Positions 1-9,599 of a stretch of 64,000 nucleotides of DNA are shown one piece after another (positions within the stretch are counted from its first letter, which is position 1; each line of letters opens with the position of its first letter). The position numbers and the translations under genes are program-made. This stretch comes from Taxillus chinensis (taxonomy: Eukaryota; Streptophyta; Magnoliopsida; Santalales; Loranthaceae). Below the pieces are notes generated by a model. That model was given only the letters and a program-made list of their open reading frames with translations, did no database searches and was not told the DNA's origin. The DNA is taken from NCBI GenBank assembly GCA_023512835.1, contig CM042092.1, positions 53,760,400 through 53,824,399 on the forward strand, given 5' to 3'.

Positions 1-779
1 GGAGTGGCAACAGGGGAGTTGGAGGCATGACATCCAAGACAAGGAGTGATGCCGGTTTTCGTGCACCAGCAGAGAGACCAGCTCGTCGGTGGCCGGCTAG
101 TCAGGCAGGATCGAATCGGACCCGACCTCGGGGGAGGCCGGAGCGGCAGCAGACCGAAGGCGGGAGGCGGCCTTGGCGGGAAGCGCCCAGTGAGTGAGCC
201 GACCGGTGGCACGGGCCAAGGGAGGGTGTTTGCGCTGGAGGCGACGTACCCGGAGGAGGCCGAGCTACCACCCCCACCAGCCGAGGGTGGAGCAGGACCA
301 TCGGTGGTTAGAGGTACCCTCTTGATCTCCCGTACATTAGCTTCGTACTTTTCGATACGGGTGCATCGTGTTCGTTTGTTCTCGAGCTTGTGATAGATAG
401 CTTGGGGTTAGCTTGTGTGGAGGCGGTGAAGCCCCTAGTTGTTGAGTCTCCAGTGGGGGGGTATGATTGAGGTGTGGCGTGTTTGTCGTGATCGTGTGTT
501 AACCATAGGAGAGGTGGAGCTGCGTTTTTTTGCATGTGATGCCCATGCGTACGTTTGACCTGATCTTGGGTATGGATTGGCTTATGGCTTTCCAGGCCAA
601 GATAGATTGTTATCGGCGGCGTGTGACCTTCGTGACACCTGCGGGGACCTCTTGCACCCGGCAGGGGGAGTGGGATTGTGAGGCGAGTCGGGTCGGGCCG
701 GTGTTGGACCAAGTGGGGTGCCATTACCCACAGGTTAGCAGCCCTGACCTTTGCCCGAGGAGGGTAAGGTGGAAAAGAG
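1..779 (+). pseudogene. gag C-terminus and aspartic protease remnant (Tekay A)
   Basis: Arg/Gly/Pro-rich sequence typical of the gag tail is followed by GTLLISRTLAS and, in a shifted frame at about 351-386, the retroviral-type protease active site FDTGASCSFV. A second protease segment with FDLILGMDWL is read at about 555-590, in yet another frame. At least two frameshifts separate these pieces, so no functional protease can be made. In an intact element this enzyme would cleave the gag-pol polyprotein in the virus-like particle. The catalytic Asp codon itself (354-356) is preserved. Confidence 0.8.
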
Positions 780-2136
780 GGCGTGGCCCATTGTTGTGGA
801 CCAATTTCGGGATGTTTTTCCTGAGCGGTTGAGGAGTTTGCCACCTAAGAGGAGTGTGGAGTTTACCATTGAGTTGGTGCCAGGGAACGGGTCCGATTTC
901 CCAAGTAGCATATCGTATGGGGCCAGCCGAGCCGAGGGAGCCGCAAAGGCAAATCGAGGAGTTGGTGGGCCAAGGGTATATCGGACCGAGTACCTCACCT
1001 TGGGGTGCTCCGGTGCTCTTTGCGAAGAAGGCTGATGGTACACTACGTCTCTGCATCGACTACAGGAAGCTGAATTCAGTGACAGTGAAGAACAAGTACC
1101 CGTTGCCTCGGATAGATGACCTGTTTGACCAGTTGAGTGGGGCCCAGTGGTTTTCCAAGATAGATTTACGGTCGGGGTATCACCAACTCAGGGTTAGGGA
1201 GGAGGACATCCCTAAGACGGCTTTTCGGTGCAGGTATGGGCATTATGAGTGGGTAGTGATGCCTTTCGGGCTCACTAATGCGCCAGCAGTGTTCATGCAT
1301 TTGATGAACCAAGTCTTTGCCCCATACTTAGACTCGTTCGTGGTGGTGTTTATCGACGATATCTTGGTGTATTCCAAGACCGAGAGGGAGCATGTGGAGC
1401 ACTTGGTAACAGTGTTGCAAACCTTGAGGGACCAGCATTGTTTGCTAAGTTTAGCAAGTGTGAGTTTTGGCTGCAGGAGGTTCACTTTCTTGGCCATGTG
1501 GTGTCAGCTGAGGGAGTTAGGGTGGACCCAGCCAAGATTGAGGCCGTGGCATCGTGGGCGAGGCCAACCAACGTTTTTGAAATCCGTAGTTTTCTTGGCT
1601 TGGCGGGGTACTATCGTCGTTTTGTAGAGGGGTTTTCCCGTTTGGCGGCTCCTATGACAGCGTTGACTAGGAAAGGAGTGAAGTTTGATTGGACTGACAA
1701 GTGCCAGCAGGCGTTTGAGACTCTCAAAACCCGTTTGACCACTGCACCTGTGTTGAGGTTGCCTAGGGAGGATATTCCGTATGAGGTATACTGTGATGCG
1801 TCCAGGGTTGGTTTGGGGTGTGTGCTTATGCAGGAGCACAGTGTGGTAGCTTATGGGTCGAGACATTGAAGCCTCATGAGCAGAATTATCCTACTCATGA
1901 CCTTGAGTTAGTGCTGTCATCTTCGCCCTGAAGAGTTGGCAGCACTACCTCTTGGGGGAAAAGTTTGTGGTGTTCTCGGATCACAAGAGCCTTCGATACA
2001 TCTTTACTCGAAGGACTTGAATTTGAGGCAAAGGAGATGGGTGGAGTATTTGCAGACCTTTGATTTTACTCTTGCCTATACCCCGGGCAAGGGTAATGTT
2101 GTGGCTTATGCATTGAGCGAGAAAAGGGAAAGCTGA
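780..2136 (+). pseudogene. Reverse transcriptase and RNase H remnant (Tekay A)
   Basis: Encodes RT fingers and palm with the motifs [41 protein letters not shown] and the catalytic [10 protein letters not shown] box (the gypsy form of YxDD), then connection and RNase H with [15 protein letters not shown]. The frame changes near 850-905, near 1438 and near 1870. RNase H ends near TLAYTPGKGN at about 2075-2105. RT copies the element RNA into DNA and RNase H removes the template. Motif order and spacing are normal for Ty3/gypsy, but the frameshifts make it a pseudogene. Confidence 0.9.
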
Positions 2137-3240
2137 GGTGGCCGTGAGAGAGTGGAAGGCGATGGAGCGGTTGGCGACGTTGCGGCTGCAGCCTATTGTT
2201 CGTGATGGTGGGACAGTCCTGAGTCCTTTGGTGGTAGTGCCTAAGTTGTACCAGGCGCGTTCGGGAGGAACACTGGGTGACATTGAGTGCGAGGTTCTCC
2301 GTGCCCGTATTGAGGCCGGGGAGCTATCCGGGGGACCTGGACGAGAGGGTCCCGAGCATGAGTTGTCATTTCGGGGGCGGTTGGTAGTGGCTTCTTCCCT
2401 CGGGGATGAGGTGATGAGGGCGTTTCACCAATCTAGAGTTCGTTGTGCATCCAGGGGGGGTACGAAGATGTACCATGCGCTTCGCGGACATTTTTGGTGG
2501 CATGGGATGAAACGCGATGTAGCTGCCTTTGTTTCGCGGTGCCTCACGTGTCAACAGGTGAAGGCCGAGCATCGGCGGCCGGCGGGCATGTTCTGACCCT
2601 TGCCCATAGCAGAGTGGAAGTGGGACCATATAGCGATGGACTTTGGACTGGTCTTCCACCCACCACTGGGAGGAAGGATATGATTTGGGTGATTGTGGAT
2701 CAACTCACAAAGTCGGCCCATTTCTTGGCTGTTCGCGAGCGGGACTCTATTGGGACCTTGAGTCAGTTGTACATGAACGAGATTGTGAGACCGCATGGAG
2801 TACCATCATCGGTTGTCTCGGACCGGGATTCGAGGTTCACTTCCCGTTTTTGGGCATGTTTGCAGGAGGCTATGGGGACCAAGCTTCACTTGAGTACAGC
2901 CTTTCACCCTGAGACCGACGGCCGGACAGAGAGGACGAATCGGACTTTGGAGGACATGTTACGGGCCTGTGTGTTAGATTTCGGTGGTTCGTGGGCAACT
3001 CACCTTCCTTTGGTGGAGTTTGCCTACAACAACAGTTATCAGGCATCCATTGGGATGGCTCCTTTTGAGGCGTTGTACGGACGGCCGTGTCGGTCACCTT
3101 TGTGTTGGACCGAGGTGGGGGAGACAGCTCTCTTGGGGCCACAATTGGTTCAAGAGGCTACCGAGAAGGTCAAGTTGATTCGTCGGCGTTTGTTGTCGGC
3201 TCGAGTCGCAGAAATCTTATGCGGATCAGCGGCGACAACC
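2137..3240 (+). pseudogene. Integrase remnant (Tekay A)
   Basis: The HHCC zinc-binding domain is visible (HALRGHFWWHG then CLTCQQ, about 2473-2560). The core follows with MDF near 2638 in a shifted frame, VSDRDSRFTSRFW near 2815 and ERTNRTLEDML near 2930, giving the D, D and E of the DDE triad. The protein would insert cDNA into the chromosome. At least two frame changes lie between the zinc finger and the core, so it is inactive. Comparison with element C (54908-56321) shows that C lost about the first 650 bp of this region. Confidence 0.85.
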
Positions 3241-3688
3241 TTTGGAGTTTTCGGTTGGTGATCATGTGTTCCTTCGTGTTTCCCCACGTCGTGGACATCG
3301 ACGGTTTGGGCGAGGTTCCAAGCTATCTCCGCGGTTTATTGGTCCTTTTGAGATTCTGGATCGTGTAGGGCCTGTAGCCTACCGGTTAGCGTTACCACCG
3401 CGGCTGAGTCGAGTGCACAACGTGTTTCACGTGTCCCAGTTGAGGAAGTATCACCCTGACCCCACTCATGTGCTCGATTGGGGGACATTAGACATTGAGG
3501 ATGACATGTCCGTTGTTGAGGCCCCTATCCTGGTATCCTAGATCGGCGAGAGAAGCTTTTGCGTGGTCGTCTTATTCCTTTGGTTCGCGTCTTTGTGGCA
3601 GCACCGTGGCATTGAGGAGGAGACATGGGAACGTGAGTCCGTGATGCGTGAACAGTACCCAGACTTGTTCGAGGACGAACAATCTTAA
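3241..3688 (+). pseudogene. Integrase C-terminus with chromodomain-like tail (Tekay A)
   Basis: Reads VGDHVFLRVSPRRGHRRFG, then FIGPFEILDRVGPVAYRLAL and NVFHVSQLRKYHPDPTH, the GPY/F module of chromovirus integrases. A degraded tail follows, with LLRGRLIPLVRV and the terminal FEDEQS before TAA at 3686-3688. Such tails direct integration toward marked chromatin. An in-frame stop at about 3539-3541 and a frame change before the tail break it. The last 25 or so codons are the part retained in the non-autonomous element B at 58562-58636. Confidence 0.85.
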
Positions 3689-3967
3689 GCGTGGGAGGTG
3701 GCTGTTGGCCAAGGGTGTGATGTGTTTTGTGTTTTCCTTGTATTAGTTGTGTACGATTTGGTGTATTTGTATTGTCTTTTAAAGACATGTGTTCTTATTT
3801 GAGATATTTGAGATGTGTATTCATGACATGCGGACATGTGTTATATGCATTATGGTGGTACTTGTTATGTCTTTGTTATGTTGTGTGTGGTGTATGACCC
3901 ATTTGGGTGTTGTGGCTCGCCGTGTGGCAAATGGGTAGCTTGTGTTTGTTTTCCTTGTATGTCATTT
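3689..3967 (+). other. 3' untranslated region of Tekay A
   Basis: No gene. About 280 bp of T/G-rich sequence between the pol stop and the PPT hairpin. The part from about 3890 to 3967 is recognisable, in reverse complement, at 58291-58370 in element B (both contain CCCATTTGGGTGTTGTGG and its surroundings), which ties B to this family. Confidence 0.75.
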
Positions 3968-4002
3968 CTTTTCGAGGACGAAAAGTCTTAAGGGGGAGAG
4001 GA
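3968..4002 (+). promoter_or_regulatory. Hairpin plus polypurine tract (Tekay A)
   Basis: CTTTTCG (3968-3974), loop AGGA, CGAAAAG (3979-3985) form a perfect 7-bp stem. It is followed by the polypurine tract AAGGGGGAGAGGA (3990-4002), which abuts the LTR start TGTAAGGACC. The PPT is the RNase H-resistant primer for plus-strand DNA. The hairpin recurs at the same place in elements B and C. Confidence 0.8.
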
Positions 4003-4091
4003 TGTAAGGACCCGTACCTTGAGTTAGTTAGTTTTGCCTCCTGAGTAGAGTTTTTCTAGATTTTGACCTAGTAAATGGACTCCAATGAATT

Positions 4092-4303
4092 CACGTGCAA
4101 AAGGAAAGATGCTTAGAATGATGTCCTCTATCTACCACAGAAGTTTCAGGCCAAATGGACATGTATGTGAGGTGCACGTGATATGGGTCCAATTCACGTG
4201 CAAGTGTGGTTGTCTTCTAAATGATGCAAGGAGGCTAGAGGTGAAGTTTGAGAGCATTTGGAGTGCATATGGAGTTGCACGTGAATTGGGAATTCACGTG
4301 CAA
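4092..4303 (+). promoter_or_regulatory. Cluster of five G-box (CACGTG) motifs in LTR U3
   Basis: CACGTG occurs at 4092, 4175, 4195, 4278 and 4295. The last two form a 13-bp perfect inverted repeat: TTGCACGTGAATT (4275-4287), GGG, AATTCACGTGCAA (4291-4303). CACGTG is the core site for plant bZIP and bHLH factors; actual binding is inference. Confidence 0.6.
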
Positions 4304-4432
4304 ATTGGCGTGCAGGCATATTTTTGCATGGTTCCCTTGGTTTTGACATTCTAAGGAACTTTCTCCAAAGGACCATGTTGAAATTCTGAGTATTTTGGCC
4401 TATATGGGTGCGGAAAGGTACTAACTTGTGTG

Positions 4433-4510
4433 ATCAAAACTACGTCGTTTTGATCCTGGGTTTCACTTAATCAAAACTACGTCGTTTTGATAGTGGGAGG
4501 CCTATATAAG
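4433..4510 (+). promoter_or_regulatory. Paired ACGT palindromes and TATA box (Tekay A LTR promoter)
   Basis: Two 22-bp near-palindromes with core AAAACTACGTCGTTTT start at 4433 and 4470, exactly 37 bp apart. They are followed 11 bp later by TATATAAG (4503-4510). This is the likely core promoter driving the element transcript; the GA-rich leader lies about 55 bp downstream. Confidence 0.65.
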
Positions 4511-4867
4511 GATGAGGAGACTCCTTGTTCTAGGGTTAGGGGTTTTTCGGCCATTGCGGCCGTCGTGGAGAGAGAGAGAGCTAGAGAGAGGGAAAGGGGG
4601 AGAACCGCCGGTTCTTTGCCGGAGCATCTTGCGTGGGGAGGATGGCATCTAACGCGGGAGCAAGGAGGATCTTCTTTAAGGTAGGGATTCTGTTTTCTTA
4701 TACCTGATCCGGGGTTAGGCCCTGTGGTGAAGTACCCGTTGGATATTGTCCTTGTTATCATACTATTTATATGTAAATTCATATAGGTGTGATCTCCTAT
4801 ATGAATGTTGGCCTTCAATGGCGTTGTTTGGATATATGTATATATGCCTGCCAAGTGTTTGACATAA

Positions 4868-5110
4868 TGCCTGTGAGGCGGTGCATGTTATGTGTTTGAC
4901 ATAATGCCTGTGAGGCGGTGCATGTTATGTGTTTGAGGTGATGCCTGTGAGGCCGTGCATGTTATGTGTTTGAAATTATGCCTGTGAAGCTGTGCATATT
5001 ATGTGTGAGATTATATCTGTGTGGCTGGGTTTATGAGCTGGTGAATATATGCATGCTAAGTGTTCGATGTTATTCCTGTGTGACTAAGCATACTAAGTGT
5101 TTGATGTTAT
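4868..5110 (+). repeat. LTR minisatellite 1, 37-bp period
   Basis: Units starting TGCCTGTGAGG at 4868, 4905, 4942 and 4979 (exactly 37 bp apart), degenerating afterwards. It lies inside the LTR downstream of the leader. Confidence 0.8.
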
Positions 5111-5148
5111 GCCTGTATGGCCATGTGTGCTGCGTGTTTGCTTGTACA

Positions 5149-5360
5149 CCCGGTGGCTGTGGAAGCCCGGGACTGATTTGTGGAACCCGGTGGCTGTGGA
5201 AGCCCGGGACTGATTTGTGGAACCCGGTGGCTGTGGAAGCCCGGGACTGATTTGTGGAGCCCGGTGGCTGTGGAAGCCCGGGACTGTTTTGTGGAACCCG
5301 GTGTGGTGGAAGCCCGGGACTGTTCTTGAAACCCGGTGGTCGTGGAAGCCCGGGGGTGTT
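5149..5360 (+). repeat. LTR minisatellite 2, 37-bp period
   Basis: Units starting CCCGGTGGCTGTGGAAGCCC at 5149, 5186, 5223 and 5260, with a shorter unit at 5297 and a decayed one after it. Unit length is exactly 37 bp for the first four intervals. The sequence is unrelated to the preceding array despite the same period. Confidence 0.85.
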
Positions 5361-5850
5361 TATGTACCAGCCCATGTATGATTGTGTTTCTTTGTTATAG
5401 CCTGTAACTATGTCTGGTGGAATGATTGTATCACGACACAGCACTTGTACACAAGGCATGCATGTAGATATTAGGTGCATGGGATGGGTTGGGGAGACAT
5501 GATCCCTACTGAGCTGTGGTTGCTCACCCCTCCTACCATGTTGTTTTCTTTACAGGAACCTACAGGCGTTAGGTGGGACCCCAAGGTGGAAGACCTTATT
5601 TATTTTATTGTTTATGTTATTTTATTATGGGAACTGATGTAACCCCAATGGGGATGGATTGAAAAGAAGACTTTGTATTAAAGACTGATTTGGTTTGTGG
5701 ACTACTTGATGGACTTTATTTTTCTTGAATGTGTTGTGAATGTTTAAAATGTTCAGTTCTTGGTTTGTATCCTAACCCCTTTGCCCTCCGTGTGGGTAAA
5801 AAGGGGAGTCACGTACCGGTTTCCTCGGGTTGAAAATCCGGGGCGTGACA

Positions 5851-6094
5851 AAGCACGATGGTCGCCACGTGCACAACAACCGATTGTCCAGATTTCTCAA
5901 GAATTGTAATTTTATCACATGGCAGCTATAATTTAACCTAATTACGCCATGTGCCGCCGCTTTTTGAGTGCTATATAAGGCATTTTAGGGTGTCATTTAT
6001 GCAAGCATTAAAAAGTTGGTTATCTAGTTTCTTTTTTTATCTCTGGCGCACAGTAAGCTCTCCGGCCAACCTTTTTCTTCTACTGGGTGTTTCC
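5851..6094 (+). promoter_or_regulatory. Promoter-like region with TATA box upstream of the 6095 ORF
   Basis: Unique-looking sequence between the element A LTR end and an ATG. TATATAAG lies at 5972-5979, about 115 bp upstream of the ATG at 6095-6097, and a pyrimidine-rich leader follows. The left side is cut by the Tekay LTR, so how far the unit extended is unknown. Confidence 0.5.
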
Positions 6095-7666
6095 ATGGAG
6101 CCGACGTCTAAATCCACTAAGGGGTCGCATGTTTTTGAGGCTTCTGATATTTATCCAGGCCATGTCTTGGACTGGCAATTGTTTGCTAGGACGAATTTTT
6201 CATGCTCTGGCGACATTCGCGCCCGTTTAGATTCTAGTGGTGTGCGCAAGTTGGTAGCAGGACCTTGTCAACTCTTGTTCGCTGAAATTATTGAATTTTA
6301 TCAAACGGCTGAGGTGGTGCAAGATGAAGAAGAGGACGAAACAATGATTATCGGTTATGTGCAAGGCCAAGATATTCAGATTTCTCGTTCTATTATTCAT
6401 TCGGTCTTTGATCTCCCTGAGGTAACTACTGCCTTTCCTAAATATACTTCTTTCATTTTTGGTCAATTAATGCATTATACTGGGAAGTGGGATAAACGTC
6501 GACAGCATAAAAAAATGGTTTTGCTGATAAATACCGTTTTTTAGCTCATATTGTGGGAAAATGTTTGCTTTCCCAAAGGAAGGGAACTGATGGTGTGCCT
6601 AAAGAGCATTTACAGTGTATGTATTGTCTTGATTATGACTTGAGAGTTGATTAGGCTTCCATGATATTTAAGCAATGGGTGAAATTTCTGCATCATAAGA
6701 GTTTTGGTTGACTTTTATCTCATATTATGATTAGTCAGTACCCTGTTTTATTTGGACATCGTGAGGGTATTCCTTATCGTAATGGCAATGTCTTATGTGA
6801 GTTTACAGCGGATGGACATGTGGCTGCTGAAATGTTGGGTGCATGGCATAAATGGGCTCCTAGGTCCCTGCAAGAGCAAGACCAGAGGTCATCATCTAAG
6901 GGAAAAACTCCTCGACGATAGTCAGTCCATGCTACCTCTGTTTCGGAGTATTTTTGAGTTCCATCTCCTCCAAAGGAAAAGGTTCCTACAGTTGACGTTC
7001 GGGCTCAATTGCATTCTCTACAGGATTTTTATGTGTACAGGAATCAGCACTTAAATAGTGTGTGGAGTTTTTGGGATCAATATGGTCCCTCTTTGATTTC
7101 TGATGTTGACATTGTGAATTGGGCTCATGAAACTGGCGAATTGTCTCAATTTCAGCGGGATGAGTTACTTCGGCATTTGACTACTCATTCTTCAGCTGCT
7201 CCCACTGAAGAAGTTCCTTCCTCCTCCCATGTTCCAGTTTTCCCAGCGCAGCCGGCAATTACTAGAGTATGTGGATTCACGTTTTGCTCAGCTGGAGCGT
7301 ATTACAGGAGAGCTGCAGAGGGGACAGGAAAAAGTTCGACAGCAGCAGCAGGAGCAAACTAGCCGCTTGGATAAATTTATTAAAAAATTGTTTCGCAAGA
7401 GCAAATCTCGCTCTAGATCAGTCTATCAGGATTCTTCTTCTCATCACCCAAAGGAGAGTTTTGATCCTGTTGCTTCTCACACAGTTGAGCAACACTCATT
7501 TCATTCTGCGCATGCTTTTCCTGCACCGGCTCCTTTCTATCTGACTGTTTCTCCCTTTTCATCAGATCCTGGTTATCATCCTCCGTCCAAATATGCCAAT
7601 CCTGCTGTGACTTCCCCTCTTTCACCACATATTGACGCCCCATCGATAGCTTCTCCTATACTCTAA
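6095..7666 (+). pseudogene. Env-like / 'putative plant transposon protein' ORF remnant
   Basis: An ATG after a TATA box opens about 150 codons. They include a Leu/Phe-rich domain (RARLDSSGVRKLV, LLFAEIIEFYQT, YVQGQDIQISRSIIHSVFD) whose layout matches the domain at 12571-13038. The frame is broken after about 6540 and resumes as scraps (6727-6921, 7009-7362). The remnant ends in a Gln-rich coiled coil (about 7290-7370) and a Ser/His/Pro-rich tail (to 7666). I recognise the overall type from proteins annotated as env-like or plant transposon proteins in retroelement-rich plant DNA, but cannot assign a biochemical function. No protease domain remains on this copy. Confidence 0.5.
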
Positions 7667-7696
7667 TGTCCCACATCGGCTGGGGAGGAGAACGAA
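7667..7696 (+). other. Short flank with TGTCCCACATCGG
   Basis: Thirty bases between the remnant ORF and the element C LTR. They include TGTCCCACATCGGCTGGGG, a sequence style common at termini of small plant LTR elements, cut by the C insertion. ACGAA (7692-7696) is the candidate left TSD of element C; its partner lies outside the window. Confidence 0.35.
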
Positions 7697-8048
7697 TGTC
7701 ACGCCCCGGAATTCGACTCACAGAAACCGGTTAGTGAATCCCCAAGCCCGCACCCAAAGGGACAAGGGGTTGGTGATAACACCGAGAAAGGGACCTTAGC
7801 ACGGGTGCTGTCCCTCAACAATATCACACATATATCATACAAATAAAAACAATCTCATTTTTATCCACAATATAAACACACGTTCATACATGTCAATTCC
7901 CCCATGGGGTTACATAATATTATTACAACCCAACAAAAGAAGCAAACACACACGGGGTCTTCAGCTCTGGTGAACCTCCTAGCTCTTGTAGGCACCTGAA
8001 ACAAACAAAGACAAACACAACAGGAGGGGTGAGCCATCACAGCATAGT
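7697..8048 (-). repeat. Element C 3' LTR, piece 3 (LTR end)
   Basis: Starts TGTCACGCCCCGG, the reverse complement of the conserved Tekay LTR end. It carries the counterpart of CCCCATGGGGGAATT and, at about 8021-8048, the reverse complement of a GGCTCACCCCTCC landmark. It stops abruptly where copia LTR sequence begins, so part of the C LTR was lost at this junction. Confidence 0.8.
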
Positions 8049-9599
8049 ACCAATGTCTTGTGTTGTGTGTGTTTCCTTCTTTTGAGAGAGAGGTTAAACT
8101 CTTGATTTTGTCATTAAATGCGTGAAAGATATATTTTTAAGATTAAAGTGCCCGCGCGCCATGATGTCCATCCCGACAGACTGACTTCCCGCCACTGAAA
8201 ATGCGGAATGTCAGGGGATGGGTTGATCTGCTTTGATTTACAGATCAGATGTCCATACTACGTATTTGGCATGCAGTTGATCTTGGCCGTTCATCCGAGG
8301 ATCGTATTTGGTAGCAATTAATGCGTCATTAATGCGCTCAACTGCTCAGGACAGCGCAGACTTGCTATACAAACCCTAGCTGACAATATCGCTGAGTGAC
8401 TGTGTTTAGGGATGTAAGTTTGCCTCGGAGGTAGATGCCTCGTAGGTTCGGTGACTTGAAGATTTCAGTTAGAGCCCGTTGAAAGTGGCTAAAGTTTGCT
8501 TCAGGCTTTACAGCGTTTCTGTGAGTCTACGACTCATATCTTCGAGTCTCCGAGGCAGGAGCTCAGGTTGGATTAGTCTTTTGTGTCACCCTGTTAACTG
8601 AAATCTACGACTCTACGAGTCTGCGACTCTTCGAATGGCGCTTAGTGTGACTTCTTCGAGTTCAGCTAATCTACCTGTTATTGTAGCTACGAGTCTACGA
8701 CTCTAGTTCTGCGGGTCTACGACCTTCGGGTCTCTCAGTTTACTATATTTGACTAAGTGGTCTGAAGATCTTCGACTCTACAAGTCTTCAACTTCGCTTT
8801 TCTTCCTTAGTCTTTCACAGAGGCTCATAAACTGAGTTCCTGTATGGCTACGACCCTTTAGCTACAACTCTCCGCCATCGATCTCCTAGTCTGGAAGTAT
8901 GGCAATTTCTCTATAGTGACTGTGTCCCTTGAGTCTACGAGTCTACGACTCTACGACCCTTGAGTTACAGTTTCATTTGTTTGTCAATCTTTAGAGCATC
9001 GACTCTTCGACCTTTAACCTACGAGTCTACGAGTCCAGTTGCTTAACCGTGTTCGACGGCTTCGACTCTACGACTTTCAATCTACGAGTCTACGAGTCCG
9101 GTTTTCTTTACACTATTCGAAGGCTTCGACTCTGCGACTTTCGATCTACATGTCTACGAGTCCTATTTTCTTAACAGTGTCAGAAGGTTTCGACCCTACG
9201 ACTCTACGAGTCTTCGAGTCTAGTGATAATTCAAGTTCTGTTAATTGACTTAAGTATTTATGGGGACTCTACGAGTCTAGGAGTCATTTAGCTTTGGTTA
9301 TTGTTCTTAACACTTCTTCGACTCTATAAGTCTCCGAGCTTATTGATACTTACAGTAGCACTCTCTTTTCCGTACTGTGAATCTACAACCTTCGACCCTG
9401 GATCTACGAGTCGCAATGTTCTGTCACTGTTTCGCCTTGAGTCTCCAGACTCTACGAGTCTACGAGTCTCTTGCCAATACGTCCTATGACAATTTCACTT
9501 CGACGAATTTCGACTCTTCGACCCTACGACCTTCGGTTCTTCGAGTCTCTAGACTTAGACTATATTTTGGCAGCTTCATCAAATCATATATTTCCAACA
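8049..9599 (-). repeat. Copia 3' LTR (truncated, 1551 bp)
   Basis: Near-identical to 23091-24639 of the other LTR and ends with the reverse complement of TGTTGGAAATATA at 9599. It lacks the 455 bp corresponding to 22636-23090. The stretch from about 8520 to 9560 is packed with GACTC and GAGTC pentamers, commonly as GACTC-TAC-GAGTC. Confidence 0.9.

Larger units (their letters stand above)
1..5850 (+). mobile_element. Tekay-like Ty3/gypsy chromovirus, element A (5' end outside window)
   Basis: Plus-strand LTR retrotransposon entering the window in gag/protease and running through RT, RNase H, integrase and a chromodomain-like tail to a polypurine tract and a complete 3' LTR. The order PR-RT-RH-INT is the Ty3/gypsy order; RT and C-terminal integrase wording resemble the Tekay/Del chromovirus lineage of plants. 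The coding part changes frame several times and contains stops, so this copy is dead. The 5' LTR is outside the window, so the TSD cannot be checked; the right flank begins AAGCA. Lineage assignment is from remembered family motifs, not a search. Confidence 0.9.
4003..5850 (+). repeat. 3' LTR of Tekay A (family A LTR, 1848 bp)
   Basis: Begins TGTAAGGACCCG directly after the PPT and ends GGGGCGTGACA. It contains, in order: U3 with five CACGTG boxes, two ACGT-core palindromes and a TATA box; a GA-rich leader (4565-4610); a region with AATTCATATAGGTGTGA-type conserved sequence; two minisatellites of 37-bp period; and a conserved end with TTGCTCACCCCTCC and AACCCCAATGGGG. The same architecture is found in the solo LTR at 31818-33604 (same family) and, with different U3 motifs, in family B LTRs at 17127, 49148, 56322 and 62763. 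Confidence 0.9.

Noticed and set aside
46..393. 115-codon ORF at the left edge
   Set aside because: It is the gag tail/protease region read across a frameshift; the real protease active site is in a different frame at 351-386.
5149..5360. 37-bp repeats resembling a CRISPR array
   Set aside because: Head-to-tail units with no spacers inside an LTR.
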